Positions 46,370-58,673 are shown, counted from the first letter of the stretch. The stretch is 64,000 nucleotides of DNA from Heterohyrax brucei (GCA_028571685.1 CM053146.1:116101431-116165430); one strand, 5' to 3'. Notes: generated from the letters alone by a model not told the origin. Numbers and translations are program-made.

Positions 46370-47970
46370 TCAGTGGAAGGATGGAAAGAGAAATATGGGC
46401 CTCGCATGGTTGTGGGGTTGAGTGCCAGGGATGCTCTAGCTGTGACATCATGGCTGTGGCCAAAGGGAAGAAAGGGTGGCACACTGGGAAGAAGGGTGGG
46501 AAGAAGAAAGAAAAGGCAAGAGAAAGGAAAAGTAATAGTGGCACAGTGGAGACTGGCCAGTGGGGGCAGGGTAGATGCAGGGGCCAGTGGAAAGGGAGGT
46601 GAAGTGACATACTGAGCTATGTTGGAAGAAGAAAGAAAATAAAAGAAAGAAAATTGGTGGTAAGATTGAGGGTTGGGGCACAGCTGACCAAGGGCAGCAG
46701 TGGGCCCATCTACTGGTGGCTGTCTTGCTGCAGTAGTCTGGCAGGGTCAGGAGGGAAGCAGAAGAGGTAGCATACGGGAATAGGTAGGAGGCGTAAAGAA
46801 AAGGAAAAACAGAGACTTTAAAAATGAATTAAAAAACTTGCTGCATAATGGGGTCAATGAGCAGGGGTAAGGTGGGCCTGAGGGCTGAAAGGAAGGGAAG
46901 GAAGGTGATTTATGGAGCCAAATAAGAGAAAGAAGAGAGAGACCAGGAGACAAATGGCAGTACTGTGGGATTTGGCAGGCAGGGGTGTTGGCTGGACGTG
47001 GGGTGGCGGCAGGCAAGAGTATCTCTAGCTGCAGTGGATCTCTAGTTTGGTGGTTTGGGGAGATGGCATATGGTACTAGGTGAGAGAAGTAAATGGCGGA
47101 CAGAAAAAAATATATAAAAAACTGGCTCAAGGTAGCGGCTGAACGTTAGGGGTAGGGTGAACCTACAGGCTCATGGGAAGGGAGGGGAGGTGGCTTATGG
47201 AGTTAGACGGGAGACAAAAAGAAAAAATAAAGAGACACAAAAACCAGTGACATGGAAGGAGTTAGCAAGTGGGGTTGAGTGGTTCTGGAGGTCTGGGGCA
47301 GTGGCAGGCCAGTGGGTCTCCAACAGTGGTATGAGCAAGTTTGTTGGGGGGGTGGTGTACAGTCCTAGGTGGGAGTTAAAAAGGAAGAAAAAGAAAAGAA
47401 AATTACACATGACAAACACGGTGAGGGCCTACATGTGGGGTCAGGGAGGACACAAGGGCTGGTTTTAAGAGAAGGAAAGTGCTCCATGGAGTTAAGCAGG
47501 AGGGTGAAAGGGGAAAAAAAAGAAGCAAGAAATAATAGTGACATGGTAGGAAGTCAGTAGGTGAGTGTAGGGTGTACCCAGGGTGGCAGCAGGTCAGTGA
47601 CTCTGTAGCTGAGGCAGTACAGTGTGGCCTGGTGGGAAGGAATGGTGGTGTGTGGGACCAGCAGAAAAGGGAAAAGAAATTTTTTAAATGGCATGGTGAG
47701 TGCTGGTTTGTGTGGGTGGGGCAGACCTAACAGGCTGAGAGCCAGTGGCTTTCTAGCTGAGCAGCACAGCAACGCCCATTAGGAAGGGTTGTGGCAGTGT
47801 TGTATAGGGAGATGTGAGAGAAAGAAAAGGAAGAATGTGGAGGGGGAAGACACTGGAGGAGCCAGATGGTGTGGTATAAACCTGGGGTGGTCATGGGCTG
47901 GTGGCTCTCTAGCTGAGAGGTGCAGTGTGGACAACTGGGAATGGGTGAATTTGGCATATGGGTCAGAAGG
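46370..47970 (-). repeat. Purine-rich degenerate tandem array, probable L1 5'UTR
   Basis: Units begin with an A/G-rich run (agaaagaaaagg type) at about 46500, 46625, 46793, 46927, 47089, 47213, 47376, 47503, 47665 and 47819. From 46625 the unit lengths alternate long (about 162-168) and short (about 124-134) up to 47664. Each unit continues with a 'agtggcatggt' like string, a 'ggggtcagggtgg' like string and a 'gggaaggaggtgg' like string. The array lies directly 5' (in element sense) of the old L1's ORF1. It is heavily diverged, with many overlapping chance open frames on both strands. Confidence 0.65.
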
Positions 47971-48359
47971 GTCAGGGGTTTACAGAGCGTGCTTCTCTAG
48001 TTACTGAGTGCTCTGTTTCCTATTGCAAGCTCAGTGAAGTCGCCTTTCTGAAACTCCTGTCTGGGGTCCTTGCTGGCTGTGTTCTGTGACGGCAATGCTG
48101 TGTGGTGTTATTTGGTAGGGGGCTTCCACACTGTATCTCTTCTTGTTCTGTTTTCTGTTATTCTTTTATTCTGTGTTTGATATAGGTCTTAACCCTTCAT
48201 TGGATGCTTAGGATTTCAGGACTGATGTTACTATCCCTTTTATTTAACATTTCAGGTCTTTGTTGCAGATGATCAGCATGGTGTATCTGTCTATGGCACC
48301 ATGTCAGCTCTTCCCCCATCCTAAAAGTTTCAATGTTGACACTTTCTTGATCTAACCAC
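47971..48359 (-). other. Outer flank of the array, probable L1 5' end
   Basis: Non-repetitive, ending just before an LTR. The true 5' end of the L1 could not be fixed. Confidence 0.35.
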
Positions 48360-48840
48360 TGTCTCATCTAGTGATGCTATAATGGGAATACCACAAGTGG
48401 ATGGCTTTAACAAAGAGAATCGTATTTTCTTACAGAAAAGTAGACAAAAAGTACAAATTCAGGGTATCAGCTCCAGGGGAAATAGTTTTCTGTTGGCTCT
48501 GTAGAGGGTCCTTGTCATCAATCTTCCCTTGCACTGGGAGCTTCTGAGGTGTAGAGACCTGGGTCCAAAGGACATGGTCTGCTCCCAGCACTGCTTCTTT
48601 CCTAATGGTATGCAGTACTCAAGATTCTGCTTGATCCCTTTCCTTTACATCCCAGGTGATCATTTCAATACACAATACAATATACTGAGTCCTGTCCCAC
48701 CAGCACAACTGCCACCTATCCTCTCTCATTAACATCACAGAGGCAGGAGTTACAACATAGGAACATCACACAATTCTAGGAATCATGGCCTAACTGAATT
48801 CCTACACACATTTTCCAGTGGACACAGTTCAATTCATGAA
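48360..48840 (-). mobile_element. Solo afrotherian MaLR LTR, minus
   Basis: About 481 bp from 'tgtctcatctagtgatgc' to 'cacagttcaattcatg'. Flanks ACCAC (48355) and ACCAG (48841) agree at four of five positions, as an old 5-bp duplication would. Confidence 0.8.
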
Positions 48841-49149
48841 ACCAGGTATCATTAGAAAGTTTTCATTATAACATCCAAGACTTTCCTTCTTCAATTTTCT
48901 GCCAAAAATTCAGAGTGCATGTAATTGACTATTTGAAACAAGGAAGCCACAATACTTGTGTGTGTGTTCGTGTGTGTGTTAAGCCTATTTAACTTTTCCA
49001 ATGAGTCTTCCAAAATGCACTAAGAATTAATATCCTTGTAGTTTACCCATTACTACAAGAAATCTAGCAGCTTTTAGCCATCTCCCCTCTCTCTTTCCTA
49101 ACTCCTGGGAGAATCTCTTTCTGATCCTAGGAAAATGCTCTCTCAAAAC
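48841..49149. other. Unique sequence with a short TG repeat
   Basis: A (TG)n run at about 48958-48980; otherwise nothing recognised. Confidence 0.5.
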
Positions 49150-49687
49150 TTGTGATAATTAAGATTGTGTGTCAACTTGGCTTGGCCATGATACTCAGTG
49201 TTTTGGAAGTCATGTCAGGTCACTTTCCTGTTGAAAGTAGATATGTGATCACCCCATGGTGAGGTCTGCTATGACTAACTTGGCTACTCATAGCAGAGTT
49301 TCCTTGAGCATCTGGATTGCAGTGCAGGTGGACATTCTGGAAAGGCTGAGGGGCTTTTGCTCATTTTGGATCCTGCAGCTGCCTCCTATTCATCTGATCT
49401 CCAGGTCTTGGAACTTGAGCTAGCTTACCTGTGATCTTACCTCCTCATCTTAGGATTTGTTGATCTTCACAGCCTGTGAGCAACAGTCCTGCTCTTGAAC
49501 CTGTGGATCTTGGGTTTGCCAGCACTTGTGGCCTTGTGGATCAGGAGAAGGTTCTATCTTGACCCATGGACTTGGGACATTACAGCCTCTGCAACTGTGT
49601 GAGCCAGTTCTTTGATATAAATCTCTCTTTATATAAATGTTTATGTTACTTATCAGTTTTGCTTCTCTAGGGAGCCTAACCTAAAAC
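49150..49687 (+). repeat. ERVL-type LTR (MLT2-like), plus
   Basis: Starts 'tgtgataattaagattgtg' then 'gtgtcaacttggcttggc', and ends 'tgcttctctagggagcc' with 'taacctaaaaca'. These are the ends of ERVL-class LTRs in sense orientation. Directly after it, 'gtggaactgagagtgg' has the place and partial likeness of the leader/primer-binding region, so a stub of internal sequence may remain. Confidence 0.6.
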
Positions 49688-50009
49688 ACGTGGAACTGAG
49701 AGTGGTTCTGGATAAATGAAATGGTAATGATTAATTTTCTAAATTGGCTCGCAAGTCTGGCTAAAGACATTGATGATTCCTTCCGGTAGTAAAGAGAGCA
49801 TTGCCAATCCATAGTGTGAGGTGGCAATTAAAATACACAAAATATCACCATGAATAGATCACCTTTAGGTAAAAGGTGAGTCTCTGGGTGCTTGCATGCA
49901 TGATACAATTTGTATCAAAATTTGTACAATTTTGTCATAATAAGGAGTAAGTATAAGGAAGGTAACAGCATCAAGTAAGGAGGGTGAAGATAGAGTTAGA
50001 AGTCCACAC

Positions 50010-53000
50010 TTGTCTGTCAGTGGAGGCTTGCTTCTTGTGATGCTGAAAACTATGCCACTGGTATTTAGGTACCAGCAGGGTCACCAATGGTAGACATGTA
50101 GGCAGGTTTTAGCTGAGCTTCGAGACTACAACAGACTAGGAAGAAGGATCCAGCAGTCTATTTCTGAAAAGAATTAGCCATGAAAAATCTTATGAGTAGC
50201 AGCAGAGAACTGTCAGACATAGTGGCAGAAAATGAGCCCCCGAGGTTGGAAGGCACTCAGAAGATGACTGGGGAAGAGCTACCTCCTCAAAGTCCAGTTG
50301 ACCTTAATGATGCAGATGGAGCACAGCCTTTAGGACCTTCGTTCACTGATGTGGCATGACTCAAAATGAGACAAAACAGCTGCAAACAGCCATTAACAAT
50401 TGGAACATGGCATGTACAAAGCATGAATCTAGGAAAATTGGAAAACATCAAATAATGAAATGGAATGCATAAACATTGACATTCTAGGCATTAGTGAGCT
50501 GAAATGGACCAGTATTGGCCATTCTGAGTCTGACAATCATATGGTCTACTATGCTGACAGTGAAAACTTGAAGAGGAATGCTGTTGCATTCATCATCAAA
50601 AAGAACATTTCAAGATCTGTCCTGAAATATGACGCTGTCAGTGATAATATCCGTACACTTACAAGGAAGGCCAGTTAATACAACTATTATTCAAATTTAT
50701 GCACCAACCACTAAGGCCAAAAGAGACTGAAGTCTGAAACTTCTTCAGTCTGAAACTCATTGAACATGCAATCAGGATGCATTGATAATTACTGGTGACT
50801 GGAATGCAAAAGTTGGAAACAAAGAAGGAGGATCGGCAGTTGAAAAATACACCCTTGGTGATAGAAATAATGGCAGAGATCACATGACAGAATTTTGCAA
50901 GACTAATGACTTCTTCACTAAATACCTTTTTTAACCAACACAAATGGTGACTGTACACCTGGAGCTCACCAGATGGAATACACAGGAATCAAAGTGACCA
51001 CATCTGTGGAAAAAGATGATGGAAAAGCTCCACATCAGCAATCAGAACAAGACTAGATGTTGACTGTGGAACAGATCATCAACTGTTCATATGTAAATTC
51101 AATTTGAAACTGAAGAAAATTAGAACAAGTCCACAAGAGCCAAAGTATGACCTTGAGTATATCCCTCCCAACTTTAAAGACAATCTCAAGAACAGATTTG
51201 ATATATTGACCACTAAGAACTAAAGACCAGATGAACTGTGGAATGACATCAAAGACATCATCCATGAGGAGAGCAAGAGGTCATTAAAAAGACAGGAAAG
51301 AAAGAAAAGGCCAAAATGGATGTCAGAAGAGACTGAAACTTGCTCTTGAACATCGAACAGCTAAAGCAAAAGGAAGGAATGGTGAAGTGAAAGACCTAAA
51401 CAGAAGATTTCAAAGAGCAGCTCGAGAAGACAAAATATTTTAATGACATGTGCAAAGAGCTGGAAATGGAAAACTAGAAGGGAAGAACACATTCAGCATT
51501 TCTCCAGCTGAAAGAACTGAATTAAAAATTCAAGCCTTGAGTTTCCATAGTGAAAGACTCTACAGGGAAAATATTAAAAGGCTCAGGGAACATCAAAAGA
51601 AGATGGAAGGCATACACAGAGATATTATACCAGGAAGAACTGGTTGATGTTCAGTCATTTGAAGAGGTAGCGTATAATGATGAACTGATGGTACTGAACG
51701 AAGGAGTTGAAGCTGCACTGAAATCACTGGCAAAAAACAAGGCTCTGGGAATTGACAGAATATCAACTGACATATTTCAACAAGCAGATGCAGCGCAGGA
51801 AGTGCTCACTTGTCTATGCCAAGAAATTTGGAGGACAGCTACATAGCCAACTGACTGGAAAAGATTCTTACTTACGCCCATTCTAAAGAAAGGTGACCCA
51901 ACTGAATGAGGAAATTACCAAACAATATCGTTAATATCACATGCAAGTAAAATTTTGATCAAGATCATTCAAAAGGTACTGCAGTAGTATACTGACAAGG
52001 AACTCCCAGCAGTTCAAGCTGGATTCAGAAGAGGAAGTGGAACCAAGGTTATCAATTGCTGATGTCAGATGGATCTTGGCGGAAAGCAGAGACTACCACC
52101 AAGATATTTACCTGTGTTTCGTTGACTATGCAAAGGCATTCAATTGTGTGGATCATAATAAATTATGGCTAACATTGTATGTGGAAAATAAGAATTCAAG
52201 AACATGTAATTGTGCCCTTAAAGAATCTGTATGTGGATCAAGAGGCAGTTGTGCGAACAGAACAAGGGGCCACTGCATTGGTTTAATGTCAGGAAAGGTG
52301 TGCATCAGGGTTGTATCTTTTCACCATACTTTTTTAATCTGTATGCTGAGCAAATAATCCGAGAAGATGGATTATATGAAGAAGAATGAGGCATCAGGAT
52401 TGAAGAATGACTCATTAGTAACCTGTGCTATGCAGATGACACCTCTTTACTGGAAGTGAAGATTTGAAACAGTTACTGATAAAGATCAAGGACCACAGCC
52501 TTCAGTGTGGATTGCACCTCAACATTAAGAAAACAAAAATCCTCACAACTGGACCAGTAAGCAACATTGTCATAAATGGAGACAGGATTGAGGTTGTCAA
52601 GGATTTCATTTTACTTGGGTCCATAATCAACACACTTGCAGCAGCAGTCAAGAAATCAAAAGACGCACTGCATTGGGATAATCTACTGCAAAGGATCTCT
52701 TTAAAGTATTGGAAAAGATGTCACCTTGAAGACTAAGGTGCTACTTGCCCAAGCCACAGTATTTTCAATTGCATCATGCATATGTGAAAGCTGGAGAATG
52801 AACAAAGACAGAACAAAAACTGATGCCTTAGAATTGTGGTGTTGGAGAAGAATACTGAAGGTACTATGGACTGCCAAAACAGCAGACAGATCTGTTCCAG
52901 AAGAAGTACAACCAGAGTGATCCCTGGAAGCAAAGATGACAAGACTGTGTCTTACATACTTTGGACATGTTGTCAGGAGGGATCAGTCTCTGGAGAAATC

Positions 53001-53175
53001 TATCATGCTTGGTAGAGTGGAGGGTCAGTGAAAAAGAGGAAGACTCTTGACAAGGATGGATAGACACGGTGGTCTTGGCAATGTGCTTAAGCATAAAAAC
53101 AACTGTGGACATGGCAAAAGACTGAACAGGTTTTGTTCTGTCTGTGCATAGGGTGTCAGCACCTAACAACAAGGA
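50010..53175 (+). mobile_element. Near full-length RTE LINE, plus, dead
   Basis: Runs about 3.17 kb from the 5' leader ('ctgtcagtggaggcttgc') to the 3' end ('cagcacctaacaacaagg'), the length expected of this RTE family. An N-terminal segment (50180-50360), endonuclease (50380-51060) and RT (51640-52450) follow in order, then the C-terminal region. Frames are interrupted by stops and indels throughout. It is the best reference copy in the window for aligning the other four RTE pieces. Confidence 0.9.
50380..52450 (+). pseudogene. RTE endonuclease-reverse transcriptase, broken
   Basis: One polyprotein in life: an APE-type endonuclease that nicks DNA, then a reverse transcriptase. Visible pieces: TIGTWHVQSMN and NIDILGISELKWTSIGHSE (50400-50530, the Glu of ISELKW is the expected metal ligand), ITGDWNAKVGN near 50790 (Asp and Asn of the GDWNA box intact), VDYAKAFNCVDH near 52120 (RT motif A) and CYADDT near 52430 (RT motif C, catalytic pair intact). 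Several stops and frameshifts separate them. Confidence 0.85.
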
Positions 53176-54065
53176 CTAAAAGGAAGCTGACAAATGTTCA
53201 CTACACAAACTAGTGAAAGAAACAAATGAGCTCAGTGCTTTGGAGTCAAAGCTTAAGAGGTACATAAACAATCTCTGCTTGTGTCTTGAAAGAAAGCTTT
53301 ATTTATTTGAGATTTTTTAATTGAAAGCTTTATTGCTTATAGTAACAGAACTGATATTGCTGAATACCAAACCCAGAGTCCTAAGTGTGACTGAATTACA
53401 ATGCCAACTCAATTGCCAACCTTGAGAGACGTCTGAAGTTAAAGTAAGAGCAGTGATTGGGAATAAACTGGGATCCTGAAACCTGGGATAGGGGATGTAT
53501 GGATAGACAATCAGTAAAATGGTGATACTGAGCCCCTAAATTTGCTGAATCACTCCTGTCAACAGAACCATTAGCCCATCTAGTGAGATTAACCCAGATG
53601 CATCTAAAGTGCTTTCGTTTGAGTCACTGCCTGGGACATTATCTGAGGGAGATGCATTGCAAGACAACGCCAAATGTTCTCAGAAACATTTTCCACCAAT
53701 TTTGGCTTCTAGACTTGTAACTAGACTTCAGTCCCAATGAGCCCCAAAAGGTGAAGTACAAAGTGTAACTCACGAGGCATACTACAGTACAACAAAAAAT
53801 TGAGGAATATGTGTGGGAATGGTTATAAATGATCATTCCTTTACATGCAGGGAATATAAGGATGGATGTGAGTTTATGATAGGGACTCACTAAGCACAGA
53901 CTCCTCTTTGAATGTTTCAGCTTGAGAAGTTAGGAAAGAATATAATAGTTTATTTTGTTGAGTTTCTGAATCAACCAGTTACACAGTGGCCTACATTAAA
54001 TCAAGCTGAAGCACCAGATCTGTCTTGAATACTGACAGCCATCTCCATTCTAGATATAAATCATT
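53176..54065. other. Unique sequence, no feature seen
   Basis: About 890 bp with no repeat or exon recognised. Confidence 0.4.
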
Positions 54066-54086
54066 AAAAAAAAAAAAAAAAAAAAA
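54066..54086. repeat. A21 homopolymer
   Basis: An uninterrupted run of 21 A. It could be the tail of a plus-strand insertion, but the preceding sequence is not a recognised element. Confidence 0.9.
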
Positions 54087-54203
54087 TCACAGGTTCTAAT
54101 TATACCTCCAGTACTGTGGTATGTTTACTTTTGGGTCTCCCATTAAGCTGTTTTGGCTCCCCATCATATCCACAGTTAATGTGCAGTACAGGTCTCTCAA
54201 CAC

Positions 54204-54792
54204 TGTGTTGGTCATCCAGTGCTGCTGTAACAGAAGTACCGCAGCCAAGCCAAGTGTCGTTGAGTCGGATGTGGATTGTTTTAATGAAGAGACATTTATT
54301 CTCTCATAATTTAGCAAGCTACAAGTCCAAACTCAGAGCATCCACCCCAGGGGAAGGCTTTCTGTTGGCTCTGGAGGAAGATCTTCATTATCAGTCTTCC
54401 CTTAGCCTGGGAGCATCTCAGTGCAGGAAACTCACGTCCAAAGGATGTGCTCTACTCTCAGCAGCACTGCTTTCTTAGTAGTATGAGGATCCCAACTCTT
54501 TTGCTTGCTTCCCTTCCAGCTTTCTTAGGATGAAAGGACAAAAGGTGGTGCAAGTCACATCCCTGGGAAACTCCCTTTACATTGGATCCAGGAGGTGACC
54601 TCAGTAAGGGCGTTACAGTCTTACCCTAATTCTCTTTAACATAATCCAACCTTGCCCTATTAATTCCCAGCAGAGATTAGGATTTACAATACAAAGAAAA
54701 TCACAAAATGGAGGACAACCACACTAATGCTGGGAATCATGGCCCAGCCAAACTGCTGCACATTTTTGGGGGACACAATTCAGTCCATGACA
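54204..54792 (-). mobile_element. Afrotherian MaLR LTR, minus, long copy
   Basis: 589 bp, from 'tggtcatccagtgctgc' to 'acacaattcagtccatgaca'. Includes middle parts lost from the shorter copies ('gcttccctt', 'gaaaggacaaaag', 'caacacactaatgctgg'-like end). Flanks AACAC and AATAC match at four of five bases. Confidence 0.82.
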
Positions 54793-54831
54793 AATACCTA
54801 ACTTTCCAAAACCTCACCTTTCTGATCTGGG

Positions 54832-56345
54832 TTGTCAGTTTTCACTCATAATGATATTATGTAAAACAGAATGAAACACCTCCCTGTCCTGGTCCATCCC
54901 TAAAGTCACTGTTGTGCCTGAGCCCACTGTGGTAGCCATTGTGTCAGTTCATCTCACTGAGGTTCTTTCTCTTTTTCACTTATTGTCTGCTTTTCCAAAC
55001 ATGATGCCCACCTGCAGAGACTGATGACCCAAAGTATGTGAGAGATAGTAACATCCAAAGTATGTGAGAGATAGTCTCGTTATCCTCGCTTCTGAGGTGC
55101 ATTTTGGTTATACTTCTTTCAAGACAGACTTGTTTATTCTTTTGGTAGTCCAGGGTACATTTGCCAACACCACCATTCAAAAGCATCAATTCTTCTTCAG
55201 TCTTCCTTACTCACTGTCCAACTTTTTGCATGTGTATGAGGTGACCGAGAACACCACAGCTTAGGTCAGGCACACCTTGAGTCTTCAAGCTGACATCTTT
55301 GTTTTTCAACACTTTGAGGAATTCTTTTGCAGCAGATTTTTCCAATGCAATAAGTCTTTTGATTTCATGACTGCTGCTTCTACGGTCATTGACTGTGTAT
55401 CCAAGTAAATGAAATCCTTTACAACTTCAATCTTTTCCCTTTTTAACATGATGTTGCTTATAGATCTAGTTGTGTGTAATCAACACTGAAGGCTGTGGTC
55501 TCTGATCTCAATAATTAAGTGCTTCACTTTCAGCAAGCAAGAGTTGTGTCATCTGCATAATGTAGCTTGTTAATGTACCTTCCTCCAACTTTGATGCCTT
55601 GTTCTTCCTATAGCTCAGCTTCTTGGATTATTTGCTCAACATACAGATAAGTAAGTATGGTGAAAGCATACAACTTTGATGGACACTTTTCCTGACTTTA
55701 AACCAATTGGTATCCCCTTGTTCTTGTTGAGCACCTACCTCTTGATCTGTGTCTGTGTACAGGTTCCTCAGGAACACAACTGAGTGTTCTGGAATTCTCA
55801 TTCTTCACAATTTTATCCTCCACTTGTTATGATCTAGTCAAAAGCTCTTGCATAGTCAGTAAAACATAAATAAACTTCTGGCATTCTTTGCTTTCAGCTA
55901 GGATCCATCTGACATCAGCAACAATATCCCTGGTTCGAGAATCTCTTCTGACTCCAGTTTGAATTTACAGCAGTTCCCTGTCAATATATTGCTGCAGTTG
56001 CTTTTGAAAAGACCTTCAGCAAAATTTTACTTGTGTGTGATACTAATGACATTGTTTGATAATTCCTACACTCAGTTGGTTCACCTTTTGGGGGAATACA
56101 CATAAATGTGACGGCACTTGGCTTTGGCTCCACTTGGTTGCCCAGGTAGCTGTCTTTCAAATTCCTTGGCATAGACAAGTCAGCACTTCCAGGACTGTAT
56201 CCATTTGTTCAAACATCTCAGTTGGTATTTCATCAATTCTTGGAGCTTTGGTTTTTTTTGCCAATGTCTTCAGCTCAGGTTGGACATCTTCCTTTAGTAC
56301 CATTGGTTTCTGACTATATGCTGCCAACTGAAATGGTTGAGGTAA
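54832..56345 (-). mobile_element. RTE LINE, 5'-truncated, minus
   Basis: About 1.5 kb in reverse, from near the 3' end ('ctctttttcacttattg' region and on) back to the region before RT motif A ('gttgaggtaatgaattc'). Recognised by 'gattcttatt'-type strings shared with 19262-19997. Contains a 26-bp-period doubling of 'ccaaagtatgtgagagat' at 55029 and 55055. No functional frame. Confidence 0.85.
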
Positions 56346-56530
56346 TGAATTCATATGGGAGATAATGAAATCATATTATAGGGATGTCCTGAGAATTAAA
56401 TCCAAGAATATATATACTAATTGGTAAGTGAAGTGCTTACTGTAGACTAAGTATTCATTAAACAGCAGCTTTTGTTAGACGTACCAAAAAGTGGAAAACA
56501 CAAGAACAGTACATACTATTAGTCCTTTGT
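56346..56530. other. Short AT-rich spacer
   Basis: No feature recognised between the RTE and the LTR cluster. Confidence 0.4.
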
Positions 56531-57240
56531 TTTGGTCATCCAGTGGTGCTGTGAGTCAGATCCGACTTGATGGCACTTGGGAAGAAAAAAAAAGTGGTGC
56601 TGTAACAGAAATACCACAAGTGGACGGCTTAAACAAAGAGAAATTTATTCTCCAATAGTTCAGTGGGGTACAAGTCCAAATTCAAAGCATCAGCTCCAAG
56701 GGAAAGCTTTCTCTCTCTGCTGCCTCTGGAGAAAGGTCTTTGAGATAGATGTAGCAGCCTTTCCTTGGTCTGGGAGCATTTCAGCACAGGAATGTCAGAG
56801 CCAATGAACACGCTCTGCTCTTGGTACTGCCTTCAGAAACCCTGAAGGTCCTGGCCATACCTTTTGAGATAGAAGCAGCTTGGCTTCTCATTGTCTCTTT
56901 AGCTTCTGCTTCCCTTGGCCTCCTGACTCAGGCCTCATGTCTGCATATGCCCTTCTGGGGCAAGTATTCCAAAGCTTTGCAGCTTTCTTGGTTTGTATGA
57001 GGTCCCTATGTCTCTCTGCTCTCCTCTCTGTTATATATTTCAAGAGATTGCCTTAAGATACTACCCAATCTTGTAGACCTTATCAGCATAGCCACTGCTA
57101 ATCCATCTTATTAAATCACAGTGATAGAATTTACAACATATAGGAAAATTCCATCAAAAATCAAATGGCGGACAATCATACAATACTGAAACCATAGCCC
57201 AACCAAACTGATAACACACATTTTAGTGGGGGGGGGTGGT
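56531..57240 (-). mobile_element. MaLR LTR carrying a piece of internal sequence (LTR0)
   Basis: LTR in reverse with two additions. At 56552-56592 is a 41-bp tail insertion (listed separately). At about 56837-56985 is a block of roughly 150 bp ('aaggtcctggccatacc' to 'caaagctttgcagc') that in the neighbouring element belongs to the internal region (58240-58385), not to the LTR. After it LTR sequence resumes ('gtatgaggtccctatg'). Ends in a G-rich run near 57230. Confidence 0.8.
56552..56592 (+). mobile_element. 41-bp RTE/AfroSINE tail insertion with 10-bp TSD
   Basis: The LTR string 'agtggtgctg' occurs at 56542-56551 and again at 56593-56602. Between them lie only 'gagtcagatccgactt', 'gatggcacttggg' and an A-rich tail. 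That is the common 3' end of AfroSINEs and RTEs, so this is an extremely 5'-truncated retroposition. Confidence 0.85.
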
Positions 57241-57250
57241 GGTGGGAGAA

Positions 57251-57722
57251 TGTCTTGGTTATCTAGTGCGAAATGTGTATGGCTGTTAAAAAGAGATATT
57301 TTCTCACAGAAAAGTAGTCTAAAAGTCCAAATTCTGAGTGTCAGCTCCAGGGGAAGTATTTCTCTGTTGGCTATGGAGGAAGTTCCTTGTCATCAATATT
57401 CCCCTGTACTGAGAGTTTCTTCACCACAGAGATCCTGGGTCCAAAGGACACACTCTGCTCCTTGTACTGCTTCTCTCCTTGTGACTTGAGGTCCCCAACT
57501 TTCTGCTTGCTTCCTTTTCCTTTACATCCCAAGAGACTGCCTCAAGGCACAACATAATCATACAGATTGAGTCTTACTTCACTAACACAACCGCTGCCCA
57601 TCCTCCCTCATTAACACCACAGAGACAGGATTTACAATATACAGGAATATCATGCCATACAGGGAATTATAGCCTAGCTAAGTTGCACACACATTTTTGG
57701 GGGGACACACATCAATCCATAG
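57251..57722 (-). mobile_element. MaLR LTR1 of the cluster, minus
   Basis: 472 bp, 'tgtcttggttatctag' to 'cacatcaatccat'. Followed directly by internal sequence, so it is the 3' LTR (element sense) of a provirus-like unit. Confidence 0.82.
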
Positions 57723-58673
57723 TGTCCTACTCTTTAGCCCCCTTAAAAATCACATCCTTGCAACATGTAGAACATATTCATATCAGAGCATAAGTGTTCA
57801 CTCCAAGTCCCAAACCCAAAGATTCCTCTTTCTCTATGAAATCTAACATACCAGTTATTGGCTTCTGAAGGTACACATGGCAGAACAGACACAAGCTAGA
57901 AATTTGCATTACCAAAGGGAGAAACTGCAGGGAAAGAAGGCATAATAGGCACTAAGCAAATTAACAGAACATACTACCTTAGCCTTCAAGGCTTTGAAAA
58001 TAATCCTCCATTCTCTGAGACCTTTTATATAATGGCCCTGCCCTCTAGACACTAGGTATTGGTCATACTGTACAGATTCTGAGCAGAGGCCCCCAGTCCT
58101 GGGCTTCAGCTCTGCCTTCTAGACTCACTGGGACAGCAACCTTGCTTCCTTTGTGCACCATTCTCCTAGTCTCTCTGAGTGGCAACTCAACCCTCAGAAA
58201 CACTAGGGATCATGCTTGGCTTCACTCTCTGACACCCCAAAGGTCCTGGCCATACCTTTTGAGATGGAGGCAGCTTGGCTTCTTATGTTATTGTCTCTTC
58301 AGCATCTGCTTCCCATGGCCTCTTGGCTCAGGTCTCATGCCTGCATTTGCTCTTTTGGGGCAAGTATTTCAAAGCTTTGCAGCTTCACTGATAATTGCCT
58401 TCTGTCACCCCACTCTGCAATGAAGCCTCTGTGCACTGGCACTCAGCTCTCTCACTCTGTTGGTCAGCACCAGTGCTCAATGGAGCTGGTCTCCTGGTTC
58501 TACGTTTTACACTGTTAGTTCACTGTTATTTCTCACCATCTGGCCTTCCGTGGTGTTAACAGTTCTCCTCAGTTCCTTCTGAATGATGACAGATCAACTC
58601 ATTCACCATTTCAAAACCACTTCCACATTGTAGGTCTATGTTAGAATAGCAGCCTACTCTTTGTACCAAATTC
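57723..58673 (-). mobile_element. MaLR internal region, first copy
   Basis: About 950 bp between two LTRs. Matches the second internal region at 59351-60429 in order: 'aatcacatccttgcaac', 'aatggccctgccctc', 'tcctggccatacc', and 'gtaccaaattctgtc' next to the following LTR. MaLR internal regions carry at most a gag remnant and no envelope; I see no frame of note. Confidence 0.78.

Noticed and set aside
46310..47970. Many open frames rich in Lys/Gly (plus) or Pro/Ser/Phe (minus)
   Set aside because: They come from the purine-rich tandem array; composition, not coding, keeps them open.
54066..54086. A21 run as the tail of a processed pseudogene
   Set aside because: No coding likeness or other repeat in the preceding sequence and no flanking duplication found.
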